A stretch of 64,000 nt of DNA from Stutzerimonas kunmingensis. Its GTDB lineage: Bacteria; Pseudomonadota; Gammaproteobacteria; Pseudomonadales; Pseudomonadaceae. The notes beneath the pieces were generated by a model. It saw nothing but the letters and a program-made list of their open reading frames with translations. It made no database searches and was not told the origin of the DNA. This document shows positions 23,312-32,368 of this stretch, piece after piece. Made by a program: the position numbers and the translations under genes. The DNA is taken from the NCBI RefSeq assembly GCF_021432085.1, contig NZ_CP090366.1:4340001-4404000 (forward strand), in the 5' to 3' direction. How positions within the stretch are numbered: position 1 is the stretch's first letter; the number at the start of each line of letters is the position of its first letter.

Positions 23312-24610
23312 TCAGAGCGGTTTCTCGAAGATCTTCGAATTACGCTGGAAGTTGTACAACGAAGCCCGCGCGGCCGGCAGACGGTCGACGCTGATCGGCT
23401 CGAAGCCGCGCTCCTGGAACCAGTGCGCGGTGCGTGTGGTGAGCACGATCAGCTTCTTCAACCCCAGCGCCCGGGCACGCTCCTCGATGCGTTCGAGCAG
23501 CTCATCGCCGCGACCGCCGTGGCGGTATTCCGGATTGACCGCCAGGCAGGCCAGCTCGCCGGCATCCGAGTCGGCGATCGGATAGAGCGCTGCGCAGGCG
23601 ATGATCAACCCGTCGCGCTCGACGATGCTGAACTGCTCGACCTCGCGTTCCAGCACCTCGCGTGAGCGCCGCACCAGAATGCCCTGCTCTTCCAACGGGG
23701 TGATCAGGTCGATCAGCCCGCCGACATCCTCGATGGTCGCCTCGCGCAGTTGCTCGAACTGCTCCTGGGTCACCAGCGTGCCCGCACCGTCGCGGGTGAA
23801 CAGTTCGTTGAGCAGCGCACCGTCGTCGACATAGCTGACCACGTGGCTACGCCGCACGCCGCCGCGGCAGGCCTGTGCCGCGGCATCCAGCAGCTCGGCC
23901 TGGTACTGGCTGCCGAGGCGCTCGACGTAGGCCGGGATCTGCTGCGGACGCAGCTCACGCACCAGCTTGCCGCTTTCGTCGAGCAGGCCGGTCTCGGCGC
24001 CGTAGAGCACCAGTTTGTCGGCCTGCAGATCGATGGCGGCGCGGGTGGCGACGTCCTCGCAGGCCAGGTTGAAGATTTCCCCGGTGGGCGAATAGCCCAG
24101 CGGCGAGAGCAGCACGATGGTGCGCTCGTCCAGCAGCCGGCCGATGCCCTTGCGATCGATGCGCCGCACCTCGCCGGTGTGGTGCAGGTCGACGCCGTCG
24201 AGCACGCCGATCGGTCGCGCGGTGACGAAGTTGCCGCTGGCCACCCGCAGGCGTGCGCCCTGCATCGGCGAAGCGGCCTTGTCCATGGACAGCCGCGCCT
24301 CCATGGCGATGCGCAGCTGGCCGACCGCATCGATCACGCACTCCATGGTCGGACCATCGGTGACGCGCAGGTCGCGATGGAAACGCGGCGTGATACCGCG
24401 CGCCGCCAGCCGCGCCTCGATCTGCGGACGCGAACCGAACACCAGCACCAGGCGCACGCCAAGGCTGTGCAGCAGCACCAGGTCGTGGACGATATTGGCG
24501 AAGTTGGCATGCTCCACGCCGTCGCCCGGCAGCATGACGACGAAGGTGCGGTCACGGTGCGAGTTGATGTAGGGCGAGGAATCGCGGAGCCAGGTGACGT
24601 AGTCGTGCAT
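23312..24610 (-). CDS. argA: N-acetylglutamate synthase (amino-acid kinase plus GNAT domains)
   Basis: 432 residues. The N-terminal ~290 residues are an amino-acid kinase-like domain (FVVMLPGDGVEH, LVLVFGSRPQIEARL) that in this family binds arginine for feedback inhibition. The C-terminal ~140 residues are a GNAT acetyltransferase domain (LACLAVNPEYRHGGRGDELL). It makes N-acetylglutamate, the first step of arginine synthesis. It lies 45 bp downstream of argE on the same strand. Confidence 0.93.
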   Translation of the reverse strand: MHDYVTWLRDSSPYINSHRDRTFVVMLPGDGVEHANFANIVHDLVLLHSLGVRLVLVFGSRPQIEARLAARGITPRFHRDLRVTDGPTMECVIDAVGQLRIAMEARLSMDKAASPMQGARLRVASGNFVTARPIGVLDGVDLHHTGEVRRIDRKGIGRLLDERTIVLLSPLGYSPTGEIFNLACEDVATRAAIDLQADKLVLYGAETGLLDESGKLVRELRPQQIPAYVERLGSQYQAELLDAAAQACRGGVRRSHVVSYVDDGALLNELFTRDGAGTLVTQEQFEQLREATIEDVGGLIDLITPLEEQGILVRRSREVLEREVEQFSIVERDGLIIACAALYPIADSDAGELACLAVNPEYRHGGRGDELLERIEERARALGLKKLIVLTTRTAHWFQERGFEPISVDRLPAARASLYNFQRNSKIFEKPL

Positions 24611-24655
24611 GGATGAGCCTTTGTGGCAGGTCTTGTTCGTCTGGTGGGCGGCCGG

Positions 24656-25807
24656 TCAGGCCTGGGGTTGCAGGCAGTAGTGCTCAATCATCCGACGCAG
24701 CAGCTGCACGGTCGGTTCGATGCGCTCGAGCTGCAGGTACTCGTCTGGCTGGTGCGCGCAGGCGATGTCGCCGGGGCCGAGCACCAGGGTCTCGCAGCCG
24801 AGCTGCTGAAGATAAGGCGCTTCGGTGGCAAACGCCACCGCCTCGGCGCGGTGCCCGGTGAGGCGCTCGGCCAGGCGCACCAGCTCGCTTTCGGCCGGCT
24901 GTTCGAAGGGCGGCACCGCCGGAAACAGCGGCGCCAGGTCGATCTTCACCTGGTGCTGCTCGGCCAGCGGTTGCAGGCGCTGGCGAATGATCCCGCGCAG
25001 CTGCTGCGGGTCCATGCCCGGCAGCGGGCGCAGGTCGAATTCCAGCGCGCATTGCCCGCAGATGCGGTTGGGGTTGTCGCCACCGTGGATACAGCCGAAG
25101 TTGAGGGTCGGCTTGGGCACGTCGAACAGCGGATTGTCATACTCGGCCTGCCACTGCCGACGCAGCGTCATCATCTCGCCGATCACGCCGTGCATGGCTT
25201 CCAGCGCGCTGTGGCCGTAGGCGGGGTTGGAGGAATGCCCGCTCTGCCCGAGGATGTCGATGCGCTCCATCATGATGCCCTTGTGCAGACGCACCGGCCG
25301 CAGCCCCGTGGGTTCGCCGATCAGCGCCGCGCGCCCGAGCGGCCGGCCGGCTGCGGCCAGGGCGCGGGCACCGGACATCGAGCTTTCTTCGTCGCAGGTG
25401 GCGAGGATCAGCAGCGGACGACGGAACGGCTGCTCCAGCAAAGGCCGCACCGCCTCGATGATCAGCGCGAAGAAGCCCTTCATGTCGCAACTGCCGAGCC
25501 CGTACCAGCGGTCATCGGCCTCGCGAAGGCGCAGCGGATCGGCCGTCCACAGTTCACCATCGAACGGCACGGTGTCGCTGTGTCCGGCCAGCACCAGGCC
25601 ACCGGGACCGCTGCCGTAGCTGGCCAGCAGGTTGAATTTGCCGGGCGCGATCTCCGGCGTCTCGCAGGCGAAGCCCAGCTCGCCGAGCCAGGCGGCCAGC
25701 AGCTCGATCACCGGACGGTTGCTCTGATCCCAGCCAGGCTGCGTGCAACTGACGGAAGGCGCGGCAATGAGCGCGGCGAACTGCTCCTTGAGCGAAGGAA
25801 TGGGCAC
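24656..25807 (-). CDS. argE: Acetylornithine deacetylase
   Basis: 383 residues from the GTG at 25807, which has a strong GGGAGGT Shine-Dalgarno. An open frame continues upstream to 25978 but is Ser/Arg-rich and not homologous. M20 metallopeptidase motifs: LVLAGHSDTVPFDG, GLGSCDMKGFFALI and ILATCDEESSMSGA, with metal-binding His, Asp and Glu. It removes acetate from N-acetylornithine. It lies upstream of argA in a likely argE-argA operon. Confidence 0.92.
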   Translation of the reverse strand: MPIPSLKEQFAALIAAPSVSCTQPGWDQSNRPVIELLAAWLGELGFACETPEIAPGKFNLLASYGSGPGGLVLAGHSDTVPFDGELWTADPLRLREADDRWYGLGSCDMKGFFALIIEAVRPLLEQPFRRPLLILATCDEESSMSGARALAAAGRPLGRAALIGEPTGLRPVRLHKGIMMERIDILGQSGHSSNPAYGHSALEAMHGVIGEMMTLRRQWQAEYDNPLFDVPKPTLNFGCIHGGDNPNRICGQCALEFDLRPLPGMDPQQLRGIIRQRLQPLAEQHQVKIDLAPLFPAVPPFEQPAESELVRLAERLTGHRAEAVAFATEAPYLQQLGCETLVLGPGDIACAHQPDEYLQLERIEPTVQLLRRMIEHYCLQPQA

Positions 25808-25882
25808 CGGTGACCTCCCGTGATGCGATCGGAACGAAGGTGCAGTGAAGCACGAAACGCGCGACGGCGGGACCCGCAAACG

Positions 25883-25907
25883 AAAACGCCCCGCCGAGGC
25901 GGGGCGT
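25883..25907 (-). terminator. Intrinsic terminator downstream of pit
   Basis: A 10-bp perfect stem (ACGCCCCGCC / GGCGGGGCGT) with a 2-nt loop; on the minus strand it is followed by TTTTC. It lies 19 bp after the pit stop. Confidence 0.85.
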
Positions 25908-25925
25908 CGATCGCGTCGGCTCGAC

Positions 25926-27191
25926 TCAGGTGAAGATGAACTTGAGCACGGTGAAAAAGACGATCGCGAGGAAGGCACCGGCCGGCAGAGTGATCAGCCA
26001 GGACATGAAGATCGAACCGACCACGCCCAGGTTCAGCGCACCGATACCGCGAGCGATACCGATGCCAAGCACGGCACCCACCAGCGTATGGGTGGTGGAA
26101 ACCGGCAGGCCGATGGCCGAGGCGCCGACCACGGTGGTCGCGGTGGCCAGTTCGGCGGCGAAGCCGCGGCTCGGGGTCAGCTCGGTGATTTCCTTGCCAA
26201 TGGTGGCGATCACCTTGTAGCCGTAGGTGGCCAGACCGATGACGATACCGAGCGCGCCCAGCAGCAGCACCCAGCCCGGCACCGCGGACTTGGCGGCGAC
26301 GTCGGCAGCACCACCGGACTCGATCACACCGACGATGGCGGCCAGCGGACCGACGGCGTTGGCCACGTCGTTGGCGCCGTGGGCGAAGGCCATCGAACAG
26401 GCGGTAAAGATCATCAGCACGGCGAAGACCTTCTCCACGCTGGCGAAGTGGAAGGTCTTGTCCGCCTCCACGTCCAGCTTGATGCGGCTGAGCAGCGCCA
26501 CGCCGAGCAGCGCTACCAGCAGGCCGATGCCGAAGGCGATGACCACACCCTGCTGGCTGCTCAGGTGCAGGCCAACATGTTTGAGGCCTTTGGTCACCGT
26601 CATCAAGGCGACCATGAAGCCGGTCAGGAACATGTACAGCGGGACGAACCGTTTGGCGTTCTCGAAGGGATGATCGGTGTTGATGATCAGTTTCTGCACG
26701 CTCATGAACAGGCCGAAGGCCACGATCCCTGAAAGCATTGGCGTGACCACCCAGCTGGCGACGATCGGCCCGATGGCCTCCCAGTGCACCGCATCGGTGG
26801 ACACGCCGACGGCCGCGAAGCCGATGACCGCGCCGATGATCGAATGCGTGGTGGAAACCGGCCAGCCCTTCATCGTCGCGATCATCAGCCAGGTACCGGC
26901 CGCCAGCAGCGCCGACATCATGCCCAGCACCATCAGATCGGGCGGGATGACCTCGGCATCGACGATGCCGTTCTTGATCGTCTCGGTAACCTCGCCGCCG
27001 GCCAGGTAGGCCCCGCAGAACTCGAAGATCATCGCCACGATGATCGCCTGCTTGATGGTCAGCGCACGGGAACCGACCGAAGTGCCCATGGCGTTGGCGA
27101 CATCGTTGGCGCCGACGCCCCAGGCCATGAAGAAACCGAATGCGCAGGCGAGAATCAGGAGTACGAAGCCGTAATCCGCAATAAGAGACAT
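25926..27191 (-). CDS. Inorganic phosphate transporter, Pit family
   Basis: 421 residues, mostly hydrophobic, about 10-12 TM helices. Two inverted copies of the PiT signature are present: GVGANDVANAMGTSVGS near the N-terminus and AHGANDVANAVGPLAA in the second half, plus the PVSTTHxxxGA motif twice. Pit proteins take up phosphate with protons as a metal-phosphate complex. It lies 39 bp downstream of the DUF47/PhoU-like gene, a common pair in proteobacteria. Confidence 0.9.
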   Translation of the reverse strand: MSLIADYGFVLLILACAFGFFMAWGVGANDVANAMGTSVGSRALTIKQAIIVAMIFEFCGAYLAGGEVTETIKNGIVDAEVIPPDLMVLGMMSALLAAGTWLMIATMKGWPVSTTHSIIGAVIGFAAVGVSTDAVHWEAIGPIVASWVVTPMLSGIVAFGLFMSVQKLIINTDHPFENAKRFVPLYMFLTGFMVALMTVTKGLKHVGLHLSSQQGVVIAFGIGLLVALLGVALLSRIKLDVEADKTFHFASVEKVFAVLMIFTACSMAFAHGANDVANAVGPLAAIVGVIESGGAADVAAKSAVPGWVLLLGALGIVIGLATYGYKVIATIGKEITELTPSRGFAAELATATTVVGASAIGLPVSTTHTLVGAVLGIGIARGIGALNLGVVGSIFMSWLITLPAGAFLAIVFFTVLKFIFT

Positions 27192-27230
27192 AAGGAATTA
27201 CCTGTTGAACCCAGAAAGGATGCCGGCGCC

Positions 27231-27908
27231 TCAGCGCGCCAGCAGTTGTTCCAGACGGTTGCCGACGCGCTCTGCGCGGTCGGCTACATCACCGATCCAT
27301 TCGATGATCTTGTAGAGAAAGATCACGTCGACTGCTGGCAAATCCTTTTCCAGGTGGAACAGCGCACGGCGAACCGTGATCTGCATGCGGTCGGTTTCCC
27401 GCTCGATTTCCTCGAGCTCTTCGACCATCTTCTCGACGAGAGTGGCTTCGCGGCCGCTGAAGCCGGTTTCCAGCAGCGAATCCAGTTCCTTCAGCGCTTT
27501 CAGCGCCTGGGCGCTGGCATCCACGGTGCGTTGCACGTAAGCCAACATCTGCGGCTGCAGTGCCTGCGGGATGGTCATGCAGCGACCCAGCATCAGGCCG
27601 GCGATGTCCTTGGCGCGGTTGGCGATCTTGTCCTGTACACTCAGCAGATCAAGCAGATCGGAACGCGGCACCGGCAAGAACAGGCTCTTGGGCAGGTGCT
27701 GGCGAACGCTCTTCTTCAGCTTGTCGGCCTCGTTTTCCAGCTGCGCCATCTGCTGCTGGATCTGCTCGACCTTCTCCCAGTCTTCGGCCATGACCGCCTG
27801 GAACAGCGGTACCAGGTTCGCTGCACACTCATGCGACTTGGCCATATGCTGCTGCATCGGGCCGATTGGCGAACGTCCGAACAAGCTGACGAAAGGATTG
27901 ACTGGCAT
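27231..27908 (-). CDS. DUF47 / TIGR00153 PhoU-like protein (Pit accessory)
   Basis: 225 residues, almost all helical, fitting the DUF47 PhoU-like family: NPFVSLFGRSPIGPMQQHM at the N-terminus and FLYKIIEWIGDVADRAERVGNRLE at the C-terminus. Family members are cytosolic and are believed to control the neighbouring Pit transporter. It is the first gene of a DUF47-pit operon. Confidence 0.88.
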   Translation of the reverse strand: MPVNPFVSLFGRSPIGPMQQHMAKSHECAANLVPLFQAVMAEDWEKVEQIQQQMAQLENEADKLKKSVRQHLPKSLFLPVPRSDLLDLLSVQDKIANRAKDIAGLMLGRCMTIPQALQPQMLAYVQRTVDASAQALKALKELDSLLETGFSGREATLVEKMVEELEEIERETDRMQITVRRALFHLEKDLPAVDVIFLYKIIEWIGDVADRAERVGNRLEQLLAR

Positions 27909-28021
27909 AGGGTAAAGCCCCGGCTTGAAAGAGGCGGCAAGTATACGGACAGGCCATCACGCCTGCTACCGTGCGTCATCAGGCTGCAACATCCACACAT
28001 CATAGGCACCCAGTCGGCACC

Positions 28022-29386
28022 ATGCAGAAAGAAACCGAAATCAAGCTACGCGCCAGCCGCGAAACCCTGCTCGCCCTGCGCGATCATCCGCTGCTGAAGA
28101 AGCGCAACAAGAGTGGCTGGTCGCGCCATGAGCTGTTCAACCAGTATTACGACACCGCCGAGCGCGCCCTCGCCCAGGCCCGCGTCGCGCTGCGCCTGCG
28201 CCGCGACGGCGAGCAGTTTATCCAGACCCTGAAAAGCCGCGGCCAGAGCGTCGCCGGGCTTTCCGAGCGCAACGAGTGGGACTGGTATCTGGACAAGGCC
28301 AAGCTCGACACCAAGAAGCTTGACGACGACTGCTGGCCGGCCAGCCTCGCCGAGCTGGACAAGAAAAGCCTCAAGCCGATCTTCACCACCGACTTCGTGC
28401 GCGAGAAAGCCGAAATTGCCTGGGGCCGCGGCAAGACCAAGGTGGTGATCGAGGCGGCGCTGGATCTGGGCCAGGTCAAGGCCGGCAAGCAGTCCGAGGA
28501 AATCTGCGAGCTGGAGCTCGAGCTGCGCCAGGGCGATCCGGAAGCGCTGCTGGAATTGGCGGCCGAGCTGGCCGCCGACCTGCCGCTGATGCCCTGCGAC
28601 ATCAGCAAGGCCGAGCGCGGCTATCGCCTGCATGACGCCGATGGCTACAACCTGCAGCTGCCGGCGCCGGCACTCGACGCTACGATGCCGCTGGACAACG
28701 CGGTGGTAGCCCTCGGCTGGCAGCTGCTGGGCAACAGCCAGCGTCTGGCTGAGCAGTACCGCTTCAATGGCCGCTGGAAACTGCTGAGTGACTGGCTGCA
28801 GCAGCTGATCGAGCTGCGCGCCCTGCTCGGCAGCCTCGGCCAGGCCGCCCCGCGCGCCAGCAGTCGTGAGCTGCGTGAACTGCTCGACGCGCTGATCCAG
28901 GACTGGCGCCCACGGGTCGAAGCCGGCCAGGACGATGAAGGCGTGCGCAAGGCCGCACCAGTGCAGTTCGCCGAGGAACTGGGCCAGACCCGCTGGGGCC
29001 TGCTGTCGCTGAAAGCCTCGCTCTGGCTGCTGCAGCGCAGCTGGACCGAAGGCCGCAGTGCGCGCGGCGATCGCCAGGGCGCTGCCGAGCTGGGCAAGTG
29101 GCTGCTGCATCTGCTGGCGGAAGAAGCCAAGGCCCTGCAACTGCCGCGCTACCAGCAACAACCCGAAGACCTCGCCGAACAGAGCCCGCGCATGGAGCGC
29201 CTGCTGGTCTGGCTGCATCTGGCCCGCAGCGTGCTGGAGTTGCCGGAAGTCGATCGACTGTACGGCGAGCTGGCCAAGCTGCATGAACTGGCCCGCCAGC
29301 CCATCGACGAGCAAGCGCTGGAAATGCGCGTCGAGCAGGCGCACCTGGTCTGGACGCTCAAGGCCTGGAAGCAGCTGGAGAAATAG
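28022..29386 (+). CDS. CYTH-CHAD protein (inorganic triphosphatase, YgiF-like)
   Basis: 454 residues from ATG 28022. The N-terminal CYTH domain starts ETEIKLR (the ExExK catalytic signature at residues 4-8) and continues with RVALRLRRDGEQFIQTLKSRG. The second half is a helical CHAD domain rich in His, Arg and Lys (ELRELLDALIQDWRPRVEAG). CYTH enzymes hydrolyse triphosphate; CHAD domains bind polyphosphate. Its position next to the divergent phosphate-transport operon makes a phosphate/polyphosphate role sensible. Confidence 0.88.
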   Translation: MQKETEIKLRASRETLLALRDHPLLKKRNKSGWSRHELFNQYYDTAERALAQARVALRLRRDGEQFIQTLKSRGQSVAGLSERNEWDWYLDKAKLDTKKLDDDCWPASLAELDKKSLKPIFTTDFVREKAEIAWGRGKTKVVIEAALDLGQVKAGKQSEEICELELELRQGDPEALLELAAELAADLPLMPCDISKAERGYRLHDADGYNLQLPAPALDATMPLDNAVVALGWQLLGNSQRLAEQYRFNGRWKLLSDWLQQLIELRALLGSLGQAAPRASSRELRELLDALIQDWRPRVEAGQDDEGVRKAAPVQFAEELGQTRWGLLSLKASLWLLQRSWTEGRSARGDRQGAAELGKWLLHLLAEEAKALQLPRYQQQPEDLAEQSPRMERLLVWLHLARSVLELPEVDRLYGELAKLHELARQPIDEQALEMRVEQAHLVWTLKAWKQLEK

Positions 29387-29491
29387 CGTCCCAGACGGCG
29401 CAAGCTGCGCAAAGTTGAACCCCGGCAGCAGACAGCGTCGGGGCTTTAGCGGCAAGCTTGGTTTTTTGCGCCGCCACGTCGAAGGAACTCC

Positions 29492-31276
29492 ATGTCCGTG
29501 CTGAACTCGCCCACTCAGGACCGCCCTCTCGATCTAGCCGACCTGTTGCGTGAGCTGGTCGCCCAGGGGCGGGTCGCGCAGGACAGCGCCGAGCAGTGCC
29601 TGACGGTACGCCGCAGCGCGGTCGCCAACCAGCAGCATCCGCTGGAATTCCTCGCCGCGCAGCAGCTTGATGATCTGCAGAGGCCGGGCAAGAAGCTCGA
29701 TCTGGAAACACTGACCGTCTGGCTGGCGGAACGCGCCGGCCAGCCGTATCTGCGCATCGACCCGCTGAAGATCGACGTCGCCGCCGTCACCCCACTGATG
29801 TCCTACGCCTTCGCCCAGCGCCACAGCATCCTCGCAGTGGCGGTGGACAGCAGCGCCGTCACCATCGCAAGCAGCCAGCCCTTCGTGCAGGGCTGGGAAG
29901 CCAACCTGACCCACGTGCTCAAGCGGCCGATCAAGCGTGTGGTGGCCAACCCGACGGACATTCAACGCTTCACCGTCGAGTTCTACCGTCTGGCCAAGTC
30001 GGTCAGCGGTGCCAGCAGCACGGATCAGAAGATCAGCGGCGTCGGCAACTTCGAGCAGCTGCTCAACCTCGGCGCCAGCGATCAGGAGCCGGATGCCAAC
30101 GACTCGCACATCGTCAACATCGTCGACTGGCTGTTCCAGTACGCCTTCCAGCAGCGCGCCAGCGATATCCACATCGAACCTCGCCGCGAGCAGGGCACCG
30201 TGCGCTTTCGCATCGATGGCGTGCTGCACAACGTCTACCAGTTTCCGCCGCAGGTGACGATGGCGGTGGTCAGCCGACTAAAGTCTCTCGGCCGGTTGAA
30301 CGTCGCCGAGAAGCGCAAACCGCAGGATGGCCGGGTCAAGACCAAGACGCCGGAAGGCGGCGAAGTCGAGCTGCGCCTGTCGACGCTGCCAACGGCATTC
30401 GGCGAGAAGATGGTGATGCGTATCTTCGACCCCGAAGTGCTGCTCAAGGGCTTCGACCAGCTGGGCTTTTCCGCCGACGACCTGCGCCGCTGGCAGAGCA
30501 TGACCGGCCAGCCCAACGGCATCATCCTCGTCACCGGGCCGACCGGCTCGGGCAAGACCACCACGCTGTACACCACGCTCAAGCAGCTGGCGACGCCGGA
30601 GGTGAACGTCTGCACCATTGAGGACCCGATCGAGATGATCGAGGGCGCCTTCAACCAGATGCAGGTGCAGCACAACATCGACCTGACCTTCGCCAGCGGC
30701 GTGCGCGCACTGATGCGTCAGGACCCGGACATCATCATGGTCGGCGAGATCCGCGATCTGGAAACCGCCGAGATGGCTATTCAGGCGGCGCTGACCGGTC
30801 ACTTGGTGCTCTCCACCCTGCACACCAACGACGCGCCCAGCGCGATCACCCGCCTGCTGGAACTGGGCGTGCCGCACTACCTGCTCAAGGCCACACTGCT
30901 CGGCGTCATGGCCCAGCGTCTGGTGCGCACGCTGTGCCCGCACTGCAAGGCGCCGATGCAGCTGGATGCAGACGACTGGAGCGCATTGACCAAACCCTGG
31001 AACGCCCCGCTGCCGACCACCGCGCAACGGGCGGTAGGCTGCCTGGAATGCCGCGACACTGGTTTCCGCGGTCGCGCCGGGGTCTACGAGATCATGCTGC
31101 TGAACGACGCGATCAAGCCGCTGATCACCGCCGACACCGACATCGTCGCCCTGCGCCGCCAGGCCTTCAAGGATGGCATGCGCAGCCTGCGCCTCTCAGG
31201 CGCCCAGAAGATCGCCGCCGGCCTCACCACCGTGGAAGAAGTGCTGCGGGTGACGCCGCAGAGCGAGCAGAAATAG
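29492..31276 (+). CDS. Orphan GspE/PulE-type secretion ATPase
   Basis: 594 residues. An N-terminal domain resembling the MshEN/T2SSE-N module is followed by the hexameric ATPase core: SDIHIEPRR, Walker A VTGPTGSGKTTTLYTTL, Asp box CTIEDPIEMIEG, Walker B DIIMVGEIRDLETA and His box LSTLHTNDAPSA. A zinc tetracysteine motif is present (CPHCKAP ... CLECRDTGFRG). It normally powers type II secretion or type IV pili, but no secretin, pseudopilin or inner-membrane platform gene lies nearby, so its machine is encoded elsewhere or it acts alone. Confidence 0.87.
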   Translation: MSVLNSPTQDRPLDLADLLRELVAQGRVAQDSAEQCLTVRRSAVANQQHPLEFLAAQQLDDLQRPGKKLDLETLTVWLAERAGQPYLRIDPLKIDVAAVTPLMSYAFAQRHSILAVAVDSSAVTIASSQPFVQGWEANLTHVLKRPIKRVVANPTDIQRFTVEFYRLAKSVSGASSTDQKISGVGNFEQLLNLGASDQEPDANDSHIVNIVDWLFQYAFQQRASDIHIEPRREQGTVRFRIDGVLHNVYQFPPQVTMAVVSRLKSLGRLNVAEKRKPQDGRVKTKTPEGGEVELRLSTLPTAFGEKMVMRIFDPEVLLKGFDQLGFSADDLRRWQSMTGQPNGIILVTGPTGSGKTTTLYTTLKQLATPEVNVCTIEDPIEMIEGAFNQMQVQHNIDLTFASGVRALMRQDPDIIMVGEIRDLETAEMAIQAALTGHLVLSTLHTNDAPSAITRLLELGVPHYLLKATLLGVMAQRLVRTLCPHCKAPMQLDADDWSALTKPWNAPLPTTAQRAVGCLECRDTGFRGRAGVYEIMLLNDAIKPLITADTDIVALRRQAFKDGMRSLRLSGAQKIAAGLTTVEEVLRVTPQSEQK

Positions 31277-31295
31277 CCGGAGGCTCGAGGCGTTT

Positions 31296-31367
31296 GTAGG
31301 GTGGGTGTCGCTTTTTACATCCACCACAACTCCGTCCGGTGGATCGGTGAAGCGTGATCCACCCTAC
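31296..31367. repeat. Intergenic imperfect inverted repeat (GTAGGGTGG ... CCACCCTAC)
   Basis: The sequence opens GTAGGGTGGGTGTCGC and closes GCGTGATCCACCCTAC, so the ends pair with each other. An inner GTGGATC/GATCCACC segment repeats the theme. This layout resembles dispersed intergenic repeats common in pseudomonads. It lies between gspE and a convergent L,D-transpeptidase gene and could fold in RNA. Confidence 0.55.
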
Positions 31368-31445
31368 GCCACCTCGGACCGCACCTGCGTCAGTGCCCGC
31401 ACTTGCGCCGATGAGGCCGACCCTAGCGACGATCCGAATGCTGCA

Positions 31446-32159
31446 TCAGCCGCCCGAACGTGCAGCGAGAATGGTCGCGACCTGGTTGGGCTTGCAGTTG
31501 AGATACGCCGAGGATTGCAGCCATTGCTGGTCGGGGTACCAGGAGAACATGAACTGGCCGCCCTTGAGGCTATCGACCACCATCCGCGCCACCTCAGGCC
31601 GTACCGCCGGGCAGCCCTGACTGCGGCCGATGCGGCCCTGGGTGGCAATCCAGGAAGGATTCACGTAAGCCGCCGGGTGGATGACGATGGCGCGTTCGCG
31701 GGCGCGGTCATTGATTCCCGGCTCCAATCCGTCCATGCGCAGCGAGTAGCCATGCTTGCCGCTGTAGCTTTCGGCGGTGCGGAACAGACCGATGCTGGAC
31801 TGGTGACTGCCTACCGTATTGGAGAACTGCGTGGCGTGGTTGTCGCCGGACTTCTGGCCATGGGCGACCAGGTCCTCGAGCAACAGCTCCTCCTTTTCCA
31901 GGTCGAAGATCCACAGACGGCGTTCGCTGGAAGGCAGCGAAAAATCGATCACCGCCAGACGCTGGGCAGCACTTGCACCGTTGTTGACGGCGCATTGCAT
32001 GGCCGCGACGGCGTGGGTCAGAACCTGGCGGTCGAGCGTGGGCGCCAATCGGGCCAGGCTGTCGACCATCGGCTGATAGGTTCCACCAGCCGCCCAGACA
32101 GGCGAAGCGAGAATGAAAAGTCCCGCCGCCAGGCAGGCACGTCGAAGCATGGACATCAT
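31446..32159 (-). CDS. Murein L,D-transpeptidase catalytic domain (YkuD_2) protein
   Basis: 237 residues from ATG 32159; nearby ATGs at 32156 and 32150 are possible. A signal peptide is clear (RRACLAAGLFILASPVWA). Catalytic features are HPAAYVNPSWIATQGRIGRS followed by SQGCPAVRP, matching the SxGCxxR signature with the nucleophilic Cys. It would act on periplasmic peptidoglycan peptides by forming or exchanging 3-3 crosslinks. It is head to head with a second L,D-transpeptidase gene. Confidence 0.82.
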   Translation of the reverse strand: MMSMLRRACLAAGLFILASPVWAAGGTYQPMVDSLARLAPTLDRQVLTHAVAAMQCAVNNGASAAQRLAVIDFSLPSSERRLWIFDLEKEELLLEDLVAHGQKSGDNHATQFSNTVGSHQSSIGLFRTAESYSGKHGYSLRMDGLEPGINDRARERAIVIHPAAYVNPSWIATQGRIGRSQGCPAVRPEVARMVVDSLKGGQFMFSWYPDQQWLQSSAYLNCKPNQVATILAARSGG

Positions 32160-32368
32160 CGAGCAAGCAACCTCGTCGGGCCCGGCCTGACGACTTCCTG
32201 TCTGACCGGCGCCGCATACTCGCTGCCGAACACAGCAGCAGCGCAACAAAGCCGGGCGGGACGAACGTGCGCCCAATGCCCGGCAGGATATGTTTTTATG
32301 GGCCCGAAAGAATGCCGGCAGACACCGGAACGGCGGCCCTACAGGCGCGCAGTCTAGCAGTCACGGGA

